Positions 46,907-55,792 of a stretch of 64,000 bases of DNA are shown one piece after another. Origin of the DNA: Leucobacter chironomi DSM 19883. Lineage in GTDB: Bacteria > Actinomycetota > Actinomycetes > Actinomycetales > Microbacteriaceae. Under the pieces are notes generated by a model, which was not told the DNA's origin, searched no databases, and was given only the letters and a program-made list of their open reading frames with translations. Numbering within the stretch: the stretch's first letter is position 1; every line of letters starts with the position of its first letter. The stretch covers positions 372,001 to 436,000 of the forward strand of contig NZ_ATXU01000001.1 of the NCBI RefSeq assembly GCF_000421845.1. The letters are read 5' to 3'. The translations under genes were made by a program, and so were the position numbers.

Positions 46907-47899
46907 TCAGCCCGCGGGGGTGGGATGCCGCACCTGGAGTGCCGCACCGCGCACGCTGATCCGCACCCGAACCACGGAACCGAAACCGTCTCCGTCGAGT
47001 TCGATTCCATGGGGGCTGTCGAAGTGCGCCTCGAAGCGCTTTCCCTGCGCGTAGGCGAGCGCCTGGAGGGCAGGGGCGGATCGGAGCATCTTCCGGCTCA
47101 GCCGAGACCGGCGCGCGATCCCCTGCACGGTCAAGCGCGTGCCGATCATGGCCCATCCGAGCCTGCCTTTCGGACGCATCATCACGACATCGAGCAGCCC
47201 GTCATCGACCACCGCCGCCGGAATCAGCAGCATGTTCCCGGTGAGGGTCCCGCAGTTGCCAACGATGATCGTGTGCGCGCGCGTCGATCTGACGCGGCCG
47301 TCGTCCACCCGGTACTCCAGGTGGAAAAGGCGATTCGCGATGATCGACCGAGCGATCGGCGAAACGTAGGCGAGCCAGCCGAGACGTCTCTTGGCGAAGG
47401 CGCTCGTGCGCTCGGCCATCTCGGCGTCCAGGCCGATCCCCGCCATGACGAGGAAGACGTGGCTGCTTCGAACCCCCTCCTCGTCTTCCAACTCGGCGAC
47501 GCCGACGTCGACCGCTCGGTTCGCCCCCGAGAATGCCGCGGCGACGCAGGCCTCGAGATCGTTCAGCGGCACACCGAGATTGCGGGCAAGCAGGTTCCCT
47601 GTGCCGAGCGGGACCAGGGCGACCGGGATCCCGCGCTCGTGCGCCACCTCGGCCACCGCACGCACGGTGCCGTCTCCGCCTGCGACGATCACCGCTGCGG
47701 GCCCGCCCGAGACTGCTTGCTCGGCGGCGCTTCTCCCTGCGTCATCGCTCCCGGTCGCATACCATCGTGTGGCGTCCCACCCGTGACGTTTCTCCATCTC
47801 CGCGGCAGCGCGACGAATCCGCTCAAGCGGTGTCTTGACCGGGTGGTACACCACGGCCGCATGCTTGGCCCGCATGCGTTCGAGACTATGCGACATCAT
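46907..47899 (-). CDS. Diacylglycerol kinase family lipid kinase
   Basis: A 330-residue DAGK catalytic-domain protein. The nucleotide motif VIVAGGDGTVRAVAEV is near residue 70, followed by PLGTGNLLARNLG and DVGVAELED. These kinases phosphorylate diacylglycerol, or similar lipids, to recycle it into phospholipid synthesis at the membrane. It lies between the two desaturase genes, in keeping with a membrane-lipid neighbourhood. Two adjacent start codons exist; the second may be used. Confidence 0.88.
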   Translation of the reverse strand: MMSHSLERMRAKHAAVVYHPVKTPLERIRRAAAEMEKRHGWDATRWYATGSDDAGRSAAEQAVSGGPAAVIVAGGDGTVRAVAEVAHERGIPVALVPLGTGNLLARNLGVPLNDLEACVAAAFSGANRAVDVGVAELEDEEGVRSSHVFLVMAGIGLDAEMAERTSAFAKRRLGWLAYVSPIARSIIANRLFHLEYRVDDGRVRSTRAHTIIVGNCGTLTGNMLLIPAAVVDDGLLDVVMMRPKGRLGWAMIGTRLTVQGIARRSRLSRKMLRSAPALQALAYAQGKRFEAHFDSPHGIELDGDGFGSVVRVRISVRGAALQVRHPTPAG

Positions 47900-47980
47900 G
47901 GGTGAGCGCCGCGCACGACCGCACCCCTCGATCCGCGAGGGCTCGTCCCACAGCGCGAAGCGCGGCGCTGGCTGAGGTTC

Positions 47981-49081
47981 TCATGCAGACGGCGCGAGGT
48001 GACTGCGCTGCTCCATCAGCGGGCAGCTGAACACGTCTCGCTCGCCGAGTCCGACACGATTGATGTAGCGAACGACGATCGCGTACGAAGCGAACAGCCC
48101 GACCTGCGCATACGCCACGTCATGCGATCTGCAGTAGGCCTCGATGATGGGAGCGGCCTTTCGCAGATGCGGCCTCGGCATCGACGGGAACAGGTGGTGC
48201 TCGATCTGGTAGTTCAGCCCGCCCATCGCGGTGTCGAGCAGACGCGACCCGCGGATGTTGCGGCTCATCAGCACCTGACGCCGGAGAAGATCGAGACTGG
48301 CGTCACGGGGCACGATCGGCATCCCCTTGTGATTCGGCGCGAATGACATGCCCATGTAGAACCCGAAGATCCCGAGTTGAATCCCGAGGAACGCGAATGC
48401 GATGCCGGGCGACAGCACGAGGAACACGAGAGTCGGGAACCCGATCAGGCGGATGCTCAGCAGTCCGATCTCCGCCCACCGGCGCTCGAGCCGCCCCCGG
48501 GCCACCACCCGGCGGATCCCGGACGCGTGCAGTGAGATCCCTTCCAGCAACAGGATCGGGAAGAAGAACACGCCTTGATGCGCGCGGATCCAGGAAAGCA
48601 GACGGCCTCTGGCATGGCGGCGCCCGGGAGCCACGACGATCACCGGCAGTTCGATATCCGGATCCGATCCCAGCTTGTTCGGATTATCGTGGTGCCGCGT
48701 GTGCTTGAACTGCCACCAGCCGTAGCTCATACCCACCATCAGATCACCCAGGACGAGGCTGACCCAGTCGTTCCACTTGCCCGAGACGAAGATCTGCCGG
48801 TGCGCGGCGTCGTGACCGAGAAACGCGATCTGAGTGAACAGCACCGCGAGGAACGCGGCGGTGAGCAACTGCCACCAGGTGTCCCCGATCAGCACGAATG
48901 CGCCGAGCACCGCAGCGAGCAGCAGCGGAAAGCCGAGGAGCTTCGCCCAGTAGTATCCGTAGCGGCGACGCATCAGGCCGCTGTCGCGGATCGACTTCGC
49001 GAGTTCGGAGAACTCGTTGGGGCTCCGTCTACTCTTCGGCCGACCCTCCGCGGACGGGACCGTAGGACGGTACTCGTTCAT
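47981..49081 (-). CDS. Fatty acid desaturase, copy 2
   Basis: A 366-residue paralogue of the desaturase at 44613-45731, with the same three histidine boxes: HDAAHRQ, HTRHH and NYQIEHHLFP, and near-identical flanking phrases (DNPNKLGSDPDIE; NHKGMPIV). The N-terminus is shorter and less Pro-rich. Two desaturases so close together may differ in chain position or temperature induction. Confidence 0.92.
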   Translation of the reverse strand: MNEYRPTVPSAEGRPKSRRSPNEFSELAKSIRDSGLMRRRYGYYWAKLLGFPLLLAAVLGAFVLIGDTWWQLLTAAFLAVLFTQIAFLGHDAAHRQIFVSGKWNDWVSLVLGDLMVGMSYGWWQFKHTRHHDNPNKLGSDPDIELPVIVVAPGRRHARGRLLSWIRAHQGVFFFPILLLEGISLHASGIRRVVARGRLERRWAEIGLLSIRLIGFPTLVFLVLSPGIAFAFLGIQLGIFGFYMGMSFAPNHKGMPIVPRDASLDLLRRQVLMSRNIRGSRLLDTAMGGLNYQIEHHLFPSMPRPHLRKAAPIIEAYCRSHDVAYAQVGLFASYAIVVRYINRVGLGERDVFSCPLMEQRSHLAPSA

Positions 49082-49117
49082 GATGCATCTCGTCTCTTCC
49101 TGATATCACCGGCGCCC

Positions 49118-49666
49118 TCAACGCCCGTGACCCCCTTCGTCGGTCCAGACGTTGATGCGAGCGCTCTCGTCGCGCTCGCCGAGCGACCCGTTCGACGATG
49201 GAGCGGACGCAGCGTGATCCGGGCTCGTTCTGAAACTTACTTCTTGCGCAAGAGCCGCCACTGCGGCTGCGCGGTCGTGCTCGCTCTCGGCGGTCTTCCG
49301 AAACTCGGCGGCCGCAGCCTCCTGGTGCGTTCGCACCTCGGCGGTGATCTCCGCGAGCCTGTCGGCGAGCACCCGTGCGAGCCCATCCCGCAACTCTTCG
49401 AGGTTCGTGCCACCGATCTCCAGGCGCCGGTCCGAAACGGTCAGCTCGACCCCCGCGTATCCGGCCCTCGTCAGCGCATCGCGCGTACCGGATCCGAGAA
49501 TACCGGCGACCTCGTCTGCTTCGGGCCGTCGAGTGAACACCGCCTCTACCGTGTATCGCCGCGGCGCCCCGGCGGTCATCAGGGTGGTCGGCAGGGAGCC
49601 GACCAGCACCGAACCCAGCCCCAGGGGCCCAGCAGCGGTGCCGCTCGCTCGTGTGTGTGTCTCCAT
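49118..49666 (-). CDS. Hypothetical protein
   Basis: A 182-residue soluble protein of no family I recognise. The start METHTRASG is chosen; an ATG eight codons upstream is possible. Residues ~30-100 look like a small alpha/beta fold (RRYTVEAVFTRRPEADEVAG; GVELTVSDRRLEIGG), followed by a long charged helix (DRLAEITAEVRTHQEAAAAE) and a disordered tail. It is 36 bases downstream of the desaturase start codon region, but on the same strand and ahead of it only if transcribed separately. Divergent from the next small gene. Confidence 0.6.
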   Translation of the reverse strand: METHTRASGTAAGPLGLGSVLVGSLPTTLMTAGAPRRYTVEAVFTRRPEADEVAGILGSGTRDALTRAGYAGVELTVSDRRLEIGGTNLEELRDGLARVLADRLAEITAEVRTHQEAAAAEFRKTAESEHDRAAAVAALAQEVSFRTSPDHAASAPSSNGSLGERDESARINVWTDEGGHGR

Positions 49667-49683
49667 GGCTGCACGATACGCCC

Positions 49684-49788
49684 GAAACATGTGGGGCTCA
49701 CAGCTTCGACGGAGCCCTTCGTCGAGGGGCAGAGCGCCGCGCGGCGGCATCTCCTGCTGGATCTGAAACTGTGGGGGTCCACATGTTG
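49684..49788. repeat. Long imperfect inverted repeat in a divergent promoter region
   Basis: Segments 49684-49707 and 49765-49788 are imperfect reverse complements (about 19 of 24 positions with one gap), including a perfect 9-base core AACATGTGG / CCACATGTT. They flank the gap between two divergent unknown genes and could be paired regulator sites. Confidence 0.5.
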
Positions 49789-49838
49789 AGGGAGCATGCT
49801 TACGAGTCACAACACTAGGCATGGAACGGGGCCCGATC

Positions 49839-50096
49839 ATGAGCCTGCACGACGACACCGCCCGCAGCGATCTGGAGGCTCTGCAGGAGCGGCTCCGGAG
49901 ACGCATGGAGAACGAACACCTGAACCATCCGTTTCCGGAGCCGCAAGCGGCCAAGCTCGCCCGCGAGCGCCAGGCGAGATGGGACAAGGTGCTTTCCGAG
50001 ACCTGGCACCCGTACGAACCCTCGCCGGAGACCCGGCTGCGCCGACAGGCCGAGCTTTTCAGGGCGGGTGCGGCCGTCGAGCCACGCGCAGAATAG
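49839..50096 (+). CDS. Small charged hypothetical protein
   Basis: An 85-residue hydrophilic protein (MSLHDDTARSDLEALQERLR start), probably mostly helical, with a WDKVLSETWHPYEPSPE segment near the middle. No domain recognised and no membrane segment. An in-frame ATG six codons upstream is possible. Followed by a GC hairpin at 50194. Confidence 0.5.
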   Translation: MSLHDDTARSDLEALQERLRRRMENEHLNHPFPEPQAAKLARERQARWDKVLSETWHPYEPSPETRLRRQAELFRAGAAVEPRAE

Positions 50097-50193
50097 GGGT
50101 GCGAGCTCGGCTCCGCGATCCTGCAGGAACTGCCCGGCCCGACAGCCTGCTGCGAGAAATAACACACAAGTAGCCGGCGCACAACCGCTTTTC

Positions 50194-50213
50194 CCGGCGC
50201 GCCCTCGCGCCGG
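50194..50213 (+). terminator. GC hairpin upstream of the DUF4383 gene
   Basis: CCGGCGCG and CGCGCCGG form an 8-bp stem with CCCT loop, 98 bases after the small gene. No T-tract; weak terminator or leader structure. Confidence 0.35.
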
Positions 50214-50291
50214 AGACTGAGGTGGGAACAGCACCGCATGTGCGTACGGCGGACTCCGCCGGTTCTTCAGCGATCCCAAAGGAGCAGTATC

Positions 50292-50705
50292 GTGAACAAC
50301 TCAGCCAACCGACTCGTCGGTGTCATCTTCGGGGCGGTCTACCTGCTGGTCGGCCTGCTCGGGTTCACCGCGACGAGCGGCGTCGGTTTCGTCTCCACCG
50401 AGGGCGGACTGCTGCTCGGCATCTTCGAGGTGAACCCGCTGCACAACGTCGCCCACCTCCTCATCGGCGCAGCCCTGCTCATCGGAGGCCTCGCGGGCCT
50501 GCGCGCGGCGAAGACCGTGAACGGGATCGTGGGCGCCGCGTACCTGCTGCTCGGCATCGTCGGCTTCTTCATAGCCGACACCGGCGCGAACATCCTCGCT
50601 CTGAACACCGCCGACCACATCCTGCACCTGGGCAGCGCGCTCATCCTGCTGGGTGTGAGCCTCGGAGCAGAGCGGGCTGGGGTCACCGCCCGGCCCGCCG
50701 TGTGA
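50292..50705 (+). CDS. DUF4383 domain-containing membrane protein
   Basis: A 137-residue protein with four membrane helices and the DUF4383 features NRLVGVIFGAVYLLVGLLGF, FEVNPLHNVAHLLIGAALL and NTADHILHLGSALILL (the conserved HN..H and DH..H pairs). Function unknown. The GTG start has AAAGGAG at the right distance. The stop overlaps the next gene start by one base (TGATG). Confidence 0.88.
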   Translation: MNNSANRLVGVIFGAVYLLVGLLGFTATSGVGFVSTEGGLLLGIFEVNPLHNVAHLLIGAALLIGGLAGLRAAKTVNGIVGAAYLLLGIVGFFIADTGANILALNTADHILHLGSALILLGVSLGAERAGVTARPAV

Positions 50706-51220
50706 TGTTCGGACAGCTCTGGTCCGCTCTCGCCGCCCTCGGCTCGGGACTCATCCTCCTGGCCGTCGCGGCGGGAGCGGACCCGTGGCTCGCGATCCCC
50801 CTCGTGGCCGTCGCCGCTGCCGAGATCGTCTGGGGGATCCTCACCATGCGGGCGGGGCGGATCATCGCGCCCCGCACGACTGCGATCCTCTGCACCGCCA
50901 TGATCGTGGTCGCAGCCGCGCTGCTCTTCACCCGCAGCATCGGGCTCCTCCCCTTCCTCGCCCTCGTCTCGCTGCACTGGGTCACCGCCGTGTTCGCGGC
51001 CCTCCGGCTGAGCCTCGCGCGGCGCAGCGATCCCGCCGCCCGGCCGCCAGCGGCCGGGGCGACCGCTCCGAGCGCCGCCGCGCCCGGAGCCGCGAAGTTT
51101 CTCATCGTGCTGACCGCGCAGGCGATGCTCGTCGCCGCGATCACGACACCCGCACTCGCCGACACCGAGCCCGGCGCGGCAGCCATCCCCCACGGCGCCT
51201 CCACGCACGGGCACCACTAG
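50705..51220 (+). CDS. Hypothetical membrane protein with His-rich C-terminus
   Basis: A 171-residue protein with four N-terminal membrane helices, an Ala/Pro-rich loop, a fifth hydrophobic helix (~133-152) and an outer tail ending STHGHH. Its one-base overlap with the DUF4383 gene implies translational coupling. The terminal histidines might bind metal; that is speculation. No family assigned. Confidence 0.7.
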   Translation: MFGQLWSALAALGSGLILLAVAAGADPWLAIPLVAVAAAEIVWGILTMRAGRIIAPRTTAILCTAMIVVAAALLFTRSIGLLPFLALVSLHWVTAVFAALRLSLARRSDPAARPPAAGATAPSAAAPGAAKFLIVLTAQAMLVAAITTPALADTEPGAAAIPHGASTHGHH

Positions 51221-51330
51221 GGCGCAGTGGGGCGGCGAGCCAGCGGATGCCGGATGCTGCTGCCATTCCCGGCCTGCATCGAGCGCCCCTGAACACCGCT
51301 CATCGGCTACCGAAGTGATAACGTGCTGGC

Positions 51331-51960
51331 ATGGACAACGAGTCGGTGAGCGGCGAGAGCGACGGCGCTCACGACTCGTCGGACTCCGCGGAGACAGAGA
51401 CGAAGAGACTCGGCAGAACGCTTCGAGAACTCCGCCAGTCCCGGCGGATGACGCTCACCGTCGTGGCTGAGAAGGCGAAGATCACGCCGAGCTTCCTCAG
51501 CCAGATCGAACGCGGCCTCGCCGTACCGAGCCTGCCCGCGCTGTATCGGATCGCGCGCGTGTTCGACTTCACCCCCAGCGACCTGCTCGAGGCGCGCAAT
51601 GAAGAACTCCCGATCCTCACACGACGAACGGCGAGGGCCCGAGTCGAAGCTCCAGCGGCTCTGGTGAAGGAACGCCTCCTGCCCAGCACGGTACGCACGA
51701 TGCAGGTGTACAGCGCGACGATCCCCGTCGGCGGTTCCACCGGTGAGCCGCAGTCTCACGGCGACTCCGACGAACTACTGCTCGTCGTGTCGGGCACGGC
51801 CGTCGTGGAGGTGGACTCGAAGTCGCTCCAGATGGAGAGCGGCGACTCCCTGTACTACCGGACATCCTCGATCCACTCGGTTCGCAACAGCGGGAAGACC
51901 GAGCTGGAGGTCCTCTGGATCACAGCCCCGCCCACCCTGCACGACGGCTGGATCGACTGA
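51331..51960 (+). CDS. XRE family regulator with C-terminal cupin domain, copy 1
   Basis: A 209-residue regulator: an acidic N-terminal leader, an XRE helix-turn-helix (LGRTLRELRQSRRMTLTVVA, then ITPSFLSQIERGLAVPSLPA) and a cupin sensor domain (SHGDSDELLLVVSG; GDSLYYRTSSIHSVRN). It is clearly paralogous to the regulator at 55793-56389, and convergent with the last gene of the hyu/ABC operon. It probably co-regulates that operon, with the ligand bound in the cupin. Confidence 0.9.
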   Translation: MDNESVSGESDGAHDSSDSAETETKRLGRTLRELRQSRRMTLTVVAEKAKITPSFLSQIERGLAVPSLPALYRIARVFDFTPSDLLEARNEELPILTRRTARARVEAPAALVKERLLPSTVRTMQVYSATIPVGGSTGEPQSHGDSDELLLVVSGTAVVEVDSKSLQMESGDSLYYRTSSIHSVRNSGKTELEVLWITAPPTLHDGWID

Positions 51961-51976
51961 GAGCGATGCGCGGCGA

Positions 51977-52014
51977 GGCGCCCCGGCACGCACCTCGATC
52001 GCGCCGGGGCCGCC
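51977..52014. terminator. Bidirectional hairpin between cupin regulator and ABC permease genes
   Basis: GCCCCGGC and GCCGGGGC pair (extended to ~11 bp with one bulge) around a 15-base loop in the 94-base convergent gap. Confidence 0.5.
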
Positions 52015-52054
52015 CGCACTCCCGCCTTCGCCTCGCCCTCGACAGCGCTCCGCG

Positions 52055-53092
52055 CTACGCGGAGGCCGAGCGGGCCGCACGACGAAGACGGAAAGCCTGC
52101 CATGCGCGTCGGAAGTAGCCCCCCGTGCGCGAATCGACCGCGACGGCGATCACGATGATCACGCCCTGCGCAATCGACTGATAGAACGGATCGATGTTGA
52201 GCAGATTGAACCCGTTGCCGATCATCGCGATCAGCAGCACGCCGAGCACGGCCCGCCAGATCGCTCCCTCGCCGCCCATGATCGAGATCCCGCCCACCAC
52301 CACCGCAGCGATCACGGTCAGCTCCACCCCGGTGCCGGCGTCGGCCTGTCCCGTGCTGACCCGGGCCGCAGAGATCACCCCGGCGAACCCTGCGGCCGTG
52401 CCGCTGATCCCGAACGCGGCAAGGCGCACGAGCTCCACGCGAATCCCGGAGAGCCGGGCCGCCTCGGCATTGCCTCCCGAAGCGTAGAGGTACCGGCCGA
52501 ACCGCGACTTCGCGAGCAGCAACCCCGTGATCAGCGCCACGAAGGCGAAGAGGTAGACCGGGATCGGCACGGTGAACACCCTCCCGTTGCCGAACCAGCG
52601 GAACTGCGAGTTCGCGGCTGAGATCAAGAACCCGCCCGTCACGATCGTGGCGATGCCCCGGAATATGAACCCCGTCGCAAGCGTGGCGATGAACGAGTTG
52701 ATCCCGAAGCCCGAGATGATGAGCCCGTTCACGAGGCCCAGCAGACTTCCCACCAGGGTGCCGGCGAGAATGGCGAGCACGGGATCGAGACTCGCCGCGG
52801 CCAGCGCCGAGACGACGCCGCCCGCCGCGAAGATCGCCCCCACGGAGAGATCGAAGCCCCCCGAGATGATGACGAGCGCCGCGCCGCATGCGATGATTCC
52901 CACGGGAGCGGTCTGCGCCAGGATGTTGAACAGGTTCCGCGGGGTCGCAAACGCCGGGGAGAGCACGCTCAACACGATGAAGAGCGCCGCGAAGACGATG
53001 ACGATGCCGTAGCGGGACATGAATCGGGAGACGGAGAACCGCCCACGACTCGTCTCGGGCCTCGGCAGTGTGGCGATGTCTTGTGTGGTCAT
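52055..53092 (-). CDS. ABC transporter permease, ribose/xylose type (RbsC-like)
   Basis: A 345-residue permease with about eight to ten helices and the BPD_transp_2 hallmark GGFDLSVGAIFAAGGVVSAL (residues ~85-105), plus GGNAEAARLSGIRVELVRL. It forms the channel for the ribose-type importer and is encoded last, overlapping the ATPase gene by 4 bases. Confidence 0.93.
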   Translation of the reverse strand: MTTQDIATLPRPETSRGRFSVSRFMSRYGIVIVFAALFIVLSVLSPAFATPRNLFNILAQTAPVGIIACGAALVIISGGFDLSVGAIFAAGGVVSALAAASLDPVLAILAGTLVGSLLGLVNGLIISGFGINSFIATLATGFIFRGIATIVTGGFLISAANSQFRWFGNGRVFTVPIPVYLFAFVALITGLLLAKSRFGRYLYASGGNAEAARLSGIRVELVRLAAFGISGTAAGFAGVISAARVSTGQADAGTGVELTVIAAVVVGGISIMGGEGAIWRAVLGVLLIAMIGNGFNLLNIDPFYQSIAQGVIIVIAVAVDSRTGGYFRRAWQAFRLRRAARSASA

Positions 53093-54615
53093 TTCAACTG
53101 TCCTTCCAGTGCGGCGGATTCTGCGCCGAATGCCGCGGCCATGATCTTCTCCTTGCTCGCCTCATCGCGAGCGAATGCTGCGACGACCCGTCCATGACGC
53201 AGCACGAGTATCCGGTCTGCCAGACCGAGCAGCTCCTCGACATCGGACGAGACCACGACCATTCCTCGGCCGTCCGAGACCCAGTGGGTGAGGATCTCGT
53301 AGATCGCGAACTTCGCACCGACGTCGACCCCTCGAGTCGGCTCGTCGACGAGGAGCACTCGCGGATCGGTTGCGAGCCATTTCGCGAACAGGGCCTTTTG
53401 CTGGTTGCCGCCCGAGAGCAAGCCCACCTCCTTCTCCGGGATCGCGGGCCGGATATCGAGCGCTTCGAGCTCGGCGCGCGTGGCGCGCGCCTCGAGGGAC
53501 TTTCGGATCCAGCCGAGCCGCGTGAACCTGCGCAGCGAAGCCAGCGAGATGTTCTCTCTCAGGCTCCGGCGAAGGAAGAGCCCCGAGGCCTTCCGATCCT
53601 CCGGGATGAGCGCGATCCGCGACGCGATCGCATCCCGAGGAGTTCGGACCCTCGTCGGGGCCCCGTCGACGAGCACCTCCCCGCTCGCCCGGAGATCCGC
53701 ACCGAAGATTCCCGCGAGCAGCTCGCTCCGTCCTGCTCCAACGAGGCCCGCGACACCGACGATCTCCCCTCGCCGCACCTCGAAGCCGACATCCACGACC
53801 CCGTTCGGCGTCGACAGCCCCCGGACCTCCAGCACCGGTTCGCCCGAGCCCGGAGCGCCGCGGCGCTCCGGGAACTCGCTCGCCAGATCCTTGCCCAGCA
53901 TTCCCTGGATGAGCGATTCCTTGCTCTCGACCGCAGCCGGACCGGTGCGCACATGCTCACCGTTTCTGAGAATGGTGATCGTGTCGCTGATCGCCAGCAC
54001 TTCCTCCAGGTAGTGGGAGACGAAGACGACGGTCACGCCCTCGATCTTCAACCCGGAGATCACGTTCATGAGGTTCTCGGTCTCCTCCGGGGTCAACGCC
54101 GCCGTGGGCTCGTCGAGAATGATGAGCTCCGCCTTCCGCGCGACCGCCCGCATGATCTCCACCTTCTGCTGGTCTGCGATGCGCAGCTCGCGGACCAGCG
54201 CCTGCGGAGCGATGTCGAACCCGGTGCGCTCGCTGAGACGGCGGTACTCATCGAGCAGCTGACGCCGTTTCACGAAGCCCAGCACCGACGCCTCACGCCC
54301 CAGGAAGACGTTCTCGATCACCGTGCGACCGGGCACCAGGGCGATCTCCTGCTGGATCGTCGCGATGCCCGCTTCGAGGGCATCGTGCGGCCCGGCGAAA
54401 CTGTGCGTCACGCCTTCGATGACGATGCGGCCGGCGTCCGGCCGGTAGGCGCCGGCGAGAATCTTCCCGAGAGTCGATTTGCCGGCGCCGTTCTCACCGA
54501 TGAACGAGTGAACAGTGCCGCGCTGGATCGCAACCGAAACCCCGTTGAGCGCGGTGACCCCGCCGAAGCGCTTCACGATTCCGTGCAGTTCGGCGAACAA
54601 CTCTGATGCAGCCAT
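53089..54615 (-). CDS. Sugar-type ABC ATPase (RbsA-like, two domains)
   Basis: A 508-residue ATPase with two nucleotide-binding domains. Domain 1 has Walker A GENGAGKST and Walker B LIILDEPTAALTPEE. Domain 2 is degenerate at Walker A (GLVGAGRSEL) but has signature LSGGNQQKALFAKWL and LLVDEPTRGVDVG, which is normal for RbsA. Start chosen at MAASELFAEL with GAAAGG upstream. Sits between binding-protein and permease genes. Confidence 0.93.
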   Translation of the reverse strand: MAASELFAELHGIVKRFGGVTALNGVSVAIQRGTVHSFIGENGAGKSTLGKILAGAYRPDAGRIVIEGVTHSFAGPHDALEAGIATIQQEIALVPGRTVIENVFLGREASVLGFVKRRQLLDEYRRLSERTGFDIAPQALVRELRIADQQKVEIMRAVARKAELIILDEPTAALTPEETENLMNVISGLKIEGVTVVFVSHYLEEVLAISDTITILRNGEHVRTGPAAVESKESLIQGMLGKDLASEFPERRGAPGSGEPVLEVRGLSTPNGVVDVGFEVRRGEIVGVAGLVGAGRSELLAGIFGADLRASGEVLVDGAPTRVRTPRDAIASRIALIPEDRKASGLFLRRSLRENISLASLRRFTRLGWIRKSLEARATRAELEALDIRPAIPEKEVGLLSGGNQQKALFAKWLATDPRVLLVDEPTRGVDVGAKFAIYEILTHWVSDGRGMVVVSSDVEELLGLADRILVLRHGRVVAAFARDEASKEKIMAAAFGAESAALEGQLK

Positions 54616-54687
54616 CGATAGGCCTTTCGAGTGAGGGCGTGCGTCGGCACGGGCGCTCGGCACATGCCGACGCACGCCGTTGGATGG

Positions 54688-55740
54688 TCAGCCGACGGAC
54701 GACCACTGGGGTGTGAAATCGCCGCCGGTGTCCCTCGTGTAGAACGCGCCGATGGGGCTCAGATCGAGCAGTTCGATGTTCTTCTGAGAGACCGATCCGC
54801 CTCGCACCGCTGTGAGCACCATCTCGGTGGAGAGACGGCCCTCGTCGACTGGGAGGAACACCGTCGTGCCGAACCACTCCCCCGCATCGACCGCTGCGAC
54901 GCCCTCCTCGGACGCGCCGATGCCGACGAGGGAGACGTTGTCGAGGCCCGCATCCTCCACGGCCTGCTGCGCGCCGTAGGTCATCTGATCCGCGGTCGCG
55001 GCGATGACGTTCACGTCGGGGTTCGCCTGCAGGATGTTCTCGGCCGCGGTGCGCGAATCCTCGATGAGGAAATTGCCCTCCTGCTGGGCGACGATCTCGA
55101 TGGGCCGGTCGGCCTTCCCGACGATCTCCTCGAACGCGCGCAGCTTCGCCTGCTCGAACAGCACGGTGTTGCCGCCAGAGATGTACGCCACCTTGCAGGG
55201 AGACGCATCCGGGTGCTCCTCGGCGCAAGCGGAGATGGCGAGCTCGCCGAGAGCCTCACCGCTCGGCTCGTTCGGGTGCCACACCGTGCCGACGACTCCC
55301 GCGACCTGCGGTTCCCCCGTCGAGATGTCCTCGCCGATCGGCGCATACGCCGCGACGGTGGGGATGCCCGCCTCATCGGCCTCCTCCACGCCCGGGATGA
55401 TGGCGACTCCGTCGTTGACGAACACGACGAACCCGTCGTACTGGCCCGAGGCGATCGCGTCCTGAATCTGGGCGAGCTGCGTCGCACCGCTGAACTCGCC
55501 GTCGAAGAACGTCACCTCGGCGTTGCCGTCCGCCTCGATGGCATCCTTGACGCCCTGCATGTTCTGCTGCGCATAGGCGTTCGCCGAGGCCAGGAGGAAC
55601 GCTCCGATTCGAGCCGTCCCGTCCCCGCCTCCGCCTCCTTCGCCCCCGGTCGTGCCGGGCGAACCGCACGAGCTGAGCATCAGCCCCGCAGACACTGCGA
55701 GCGCGCCGATGGCGAGCACCTTCCGTTTCTGAATCTTCAT
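54688..55740 (-). CDS. Sugar-type ABC substrate-binding lipoprotein (RbsB-like)
   Basis: A 350-residue lipoprotein: signal peptide with lipobox LSSC (Cys at residue ~25), a Gly-rich spacer, then a periplasmic-binding-protein type 1 fold (AQIQDAIASGQYDGFVVFVND; NVIAATADQMTYGAQQAVED). The ligand need not be a sugar; the neighbouring hydantoinase genes suggest a cyclic amide, nucleobase derivative or similar. Located 52 bases after the cupin regulator. Confidence 0.9.
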   Translation of the reverse strand: MKIQKRKVLAIGALAVSAGLMLSSCGSPGTTGGEGGGGGDGTARIGAFLLASANAYAQQNMQGVKDAIEADGNAEVTFFDGEFSGATQLAQIQDAIASGQYDGFVVFVNDGVAIIPGVEEADEAGIPTVAAYAPIGEDISTGEPQVAGVVGTVWHPNEPSGEALGELAISACAEEHPDASPCKVAYISGGNTVLFEQAKLRAFEEIVGKADRPIEIVAQQEGNFLIEDSRTAAENILQANPDVNVIAATADQMTYGAQQAVEDAGLDNVSLVGIGASEEGVAAVDAGEWFGTTVFLPVDEGRLSTEMVLTAVRGGSVSQKNIELLDLSPIGAFYTRDTGGDFTPQWSSVG

Positions 55741-55792
55741 GAGTCGTTCTCCTGTGAATCGTGTGATGGGTGAATAGATGGCTGGTCGGATC

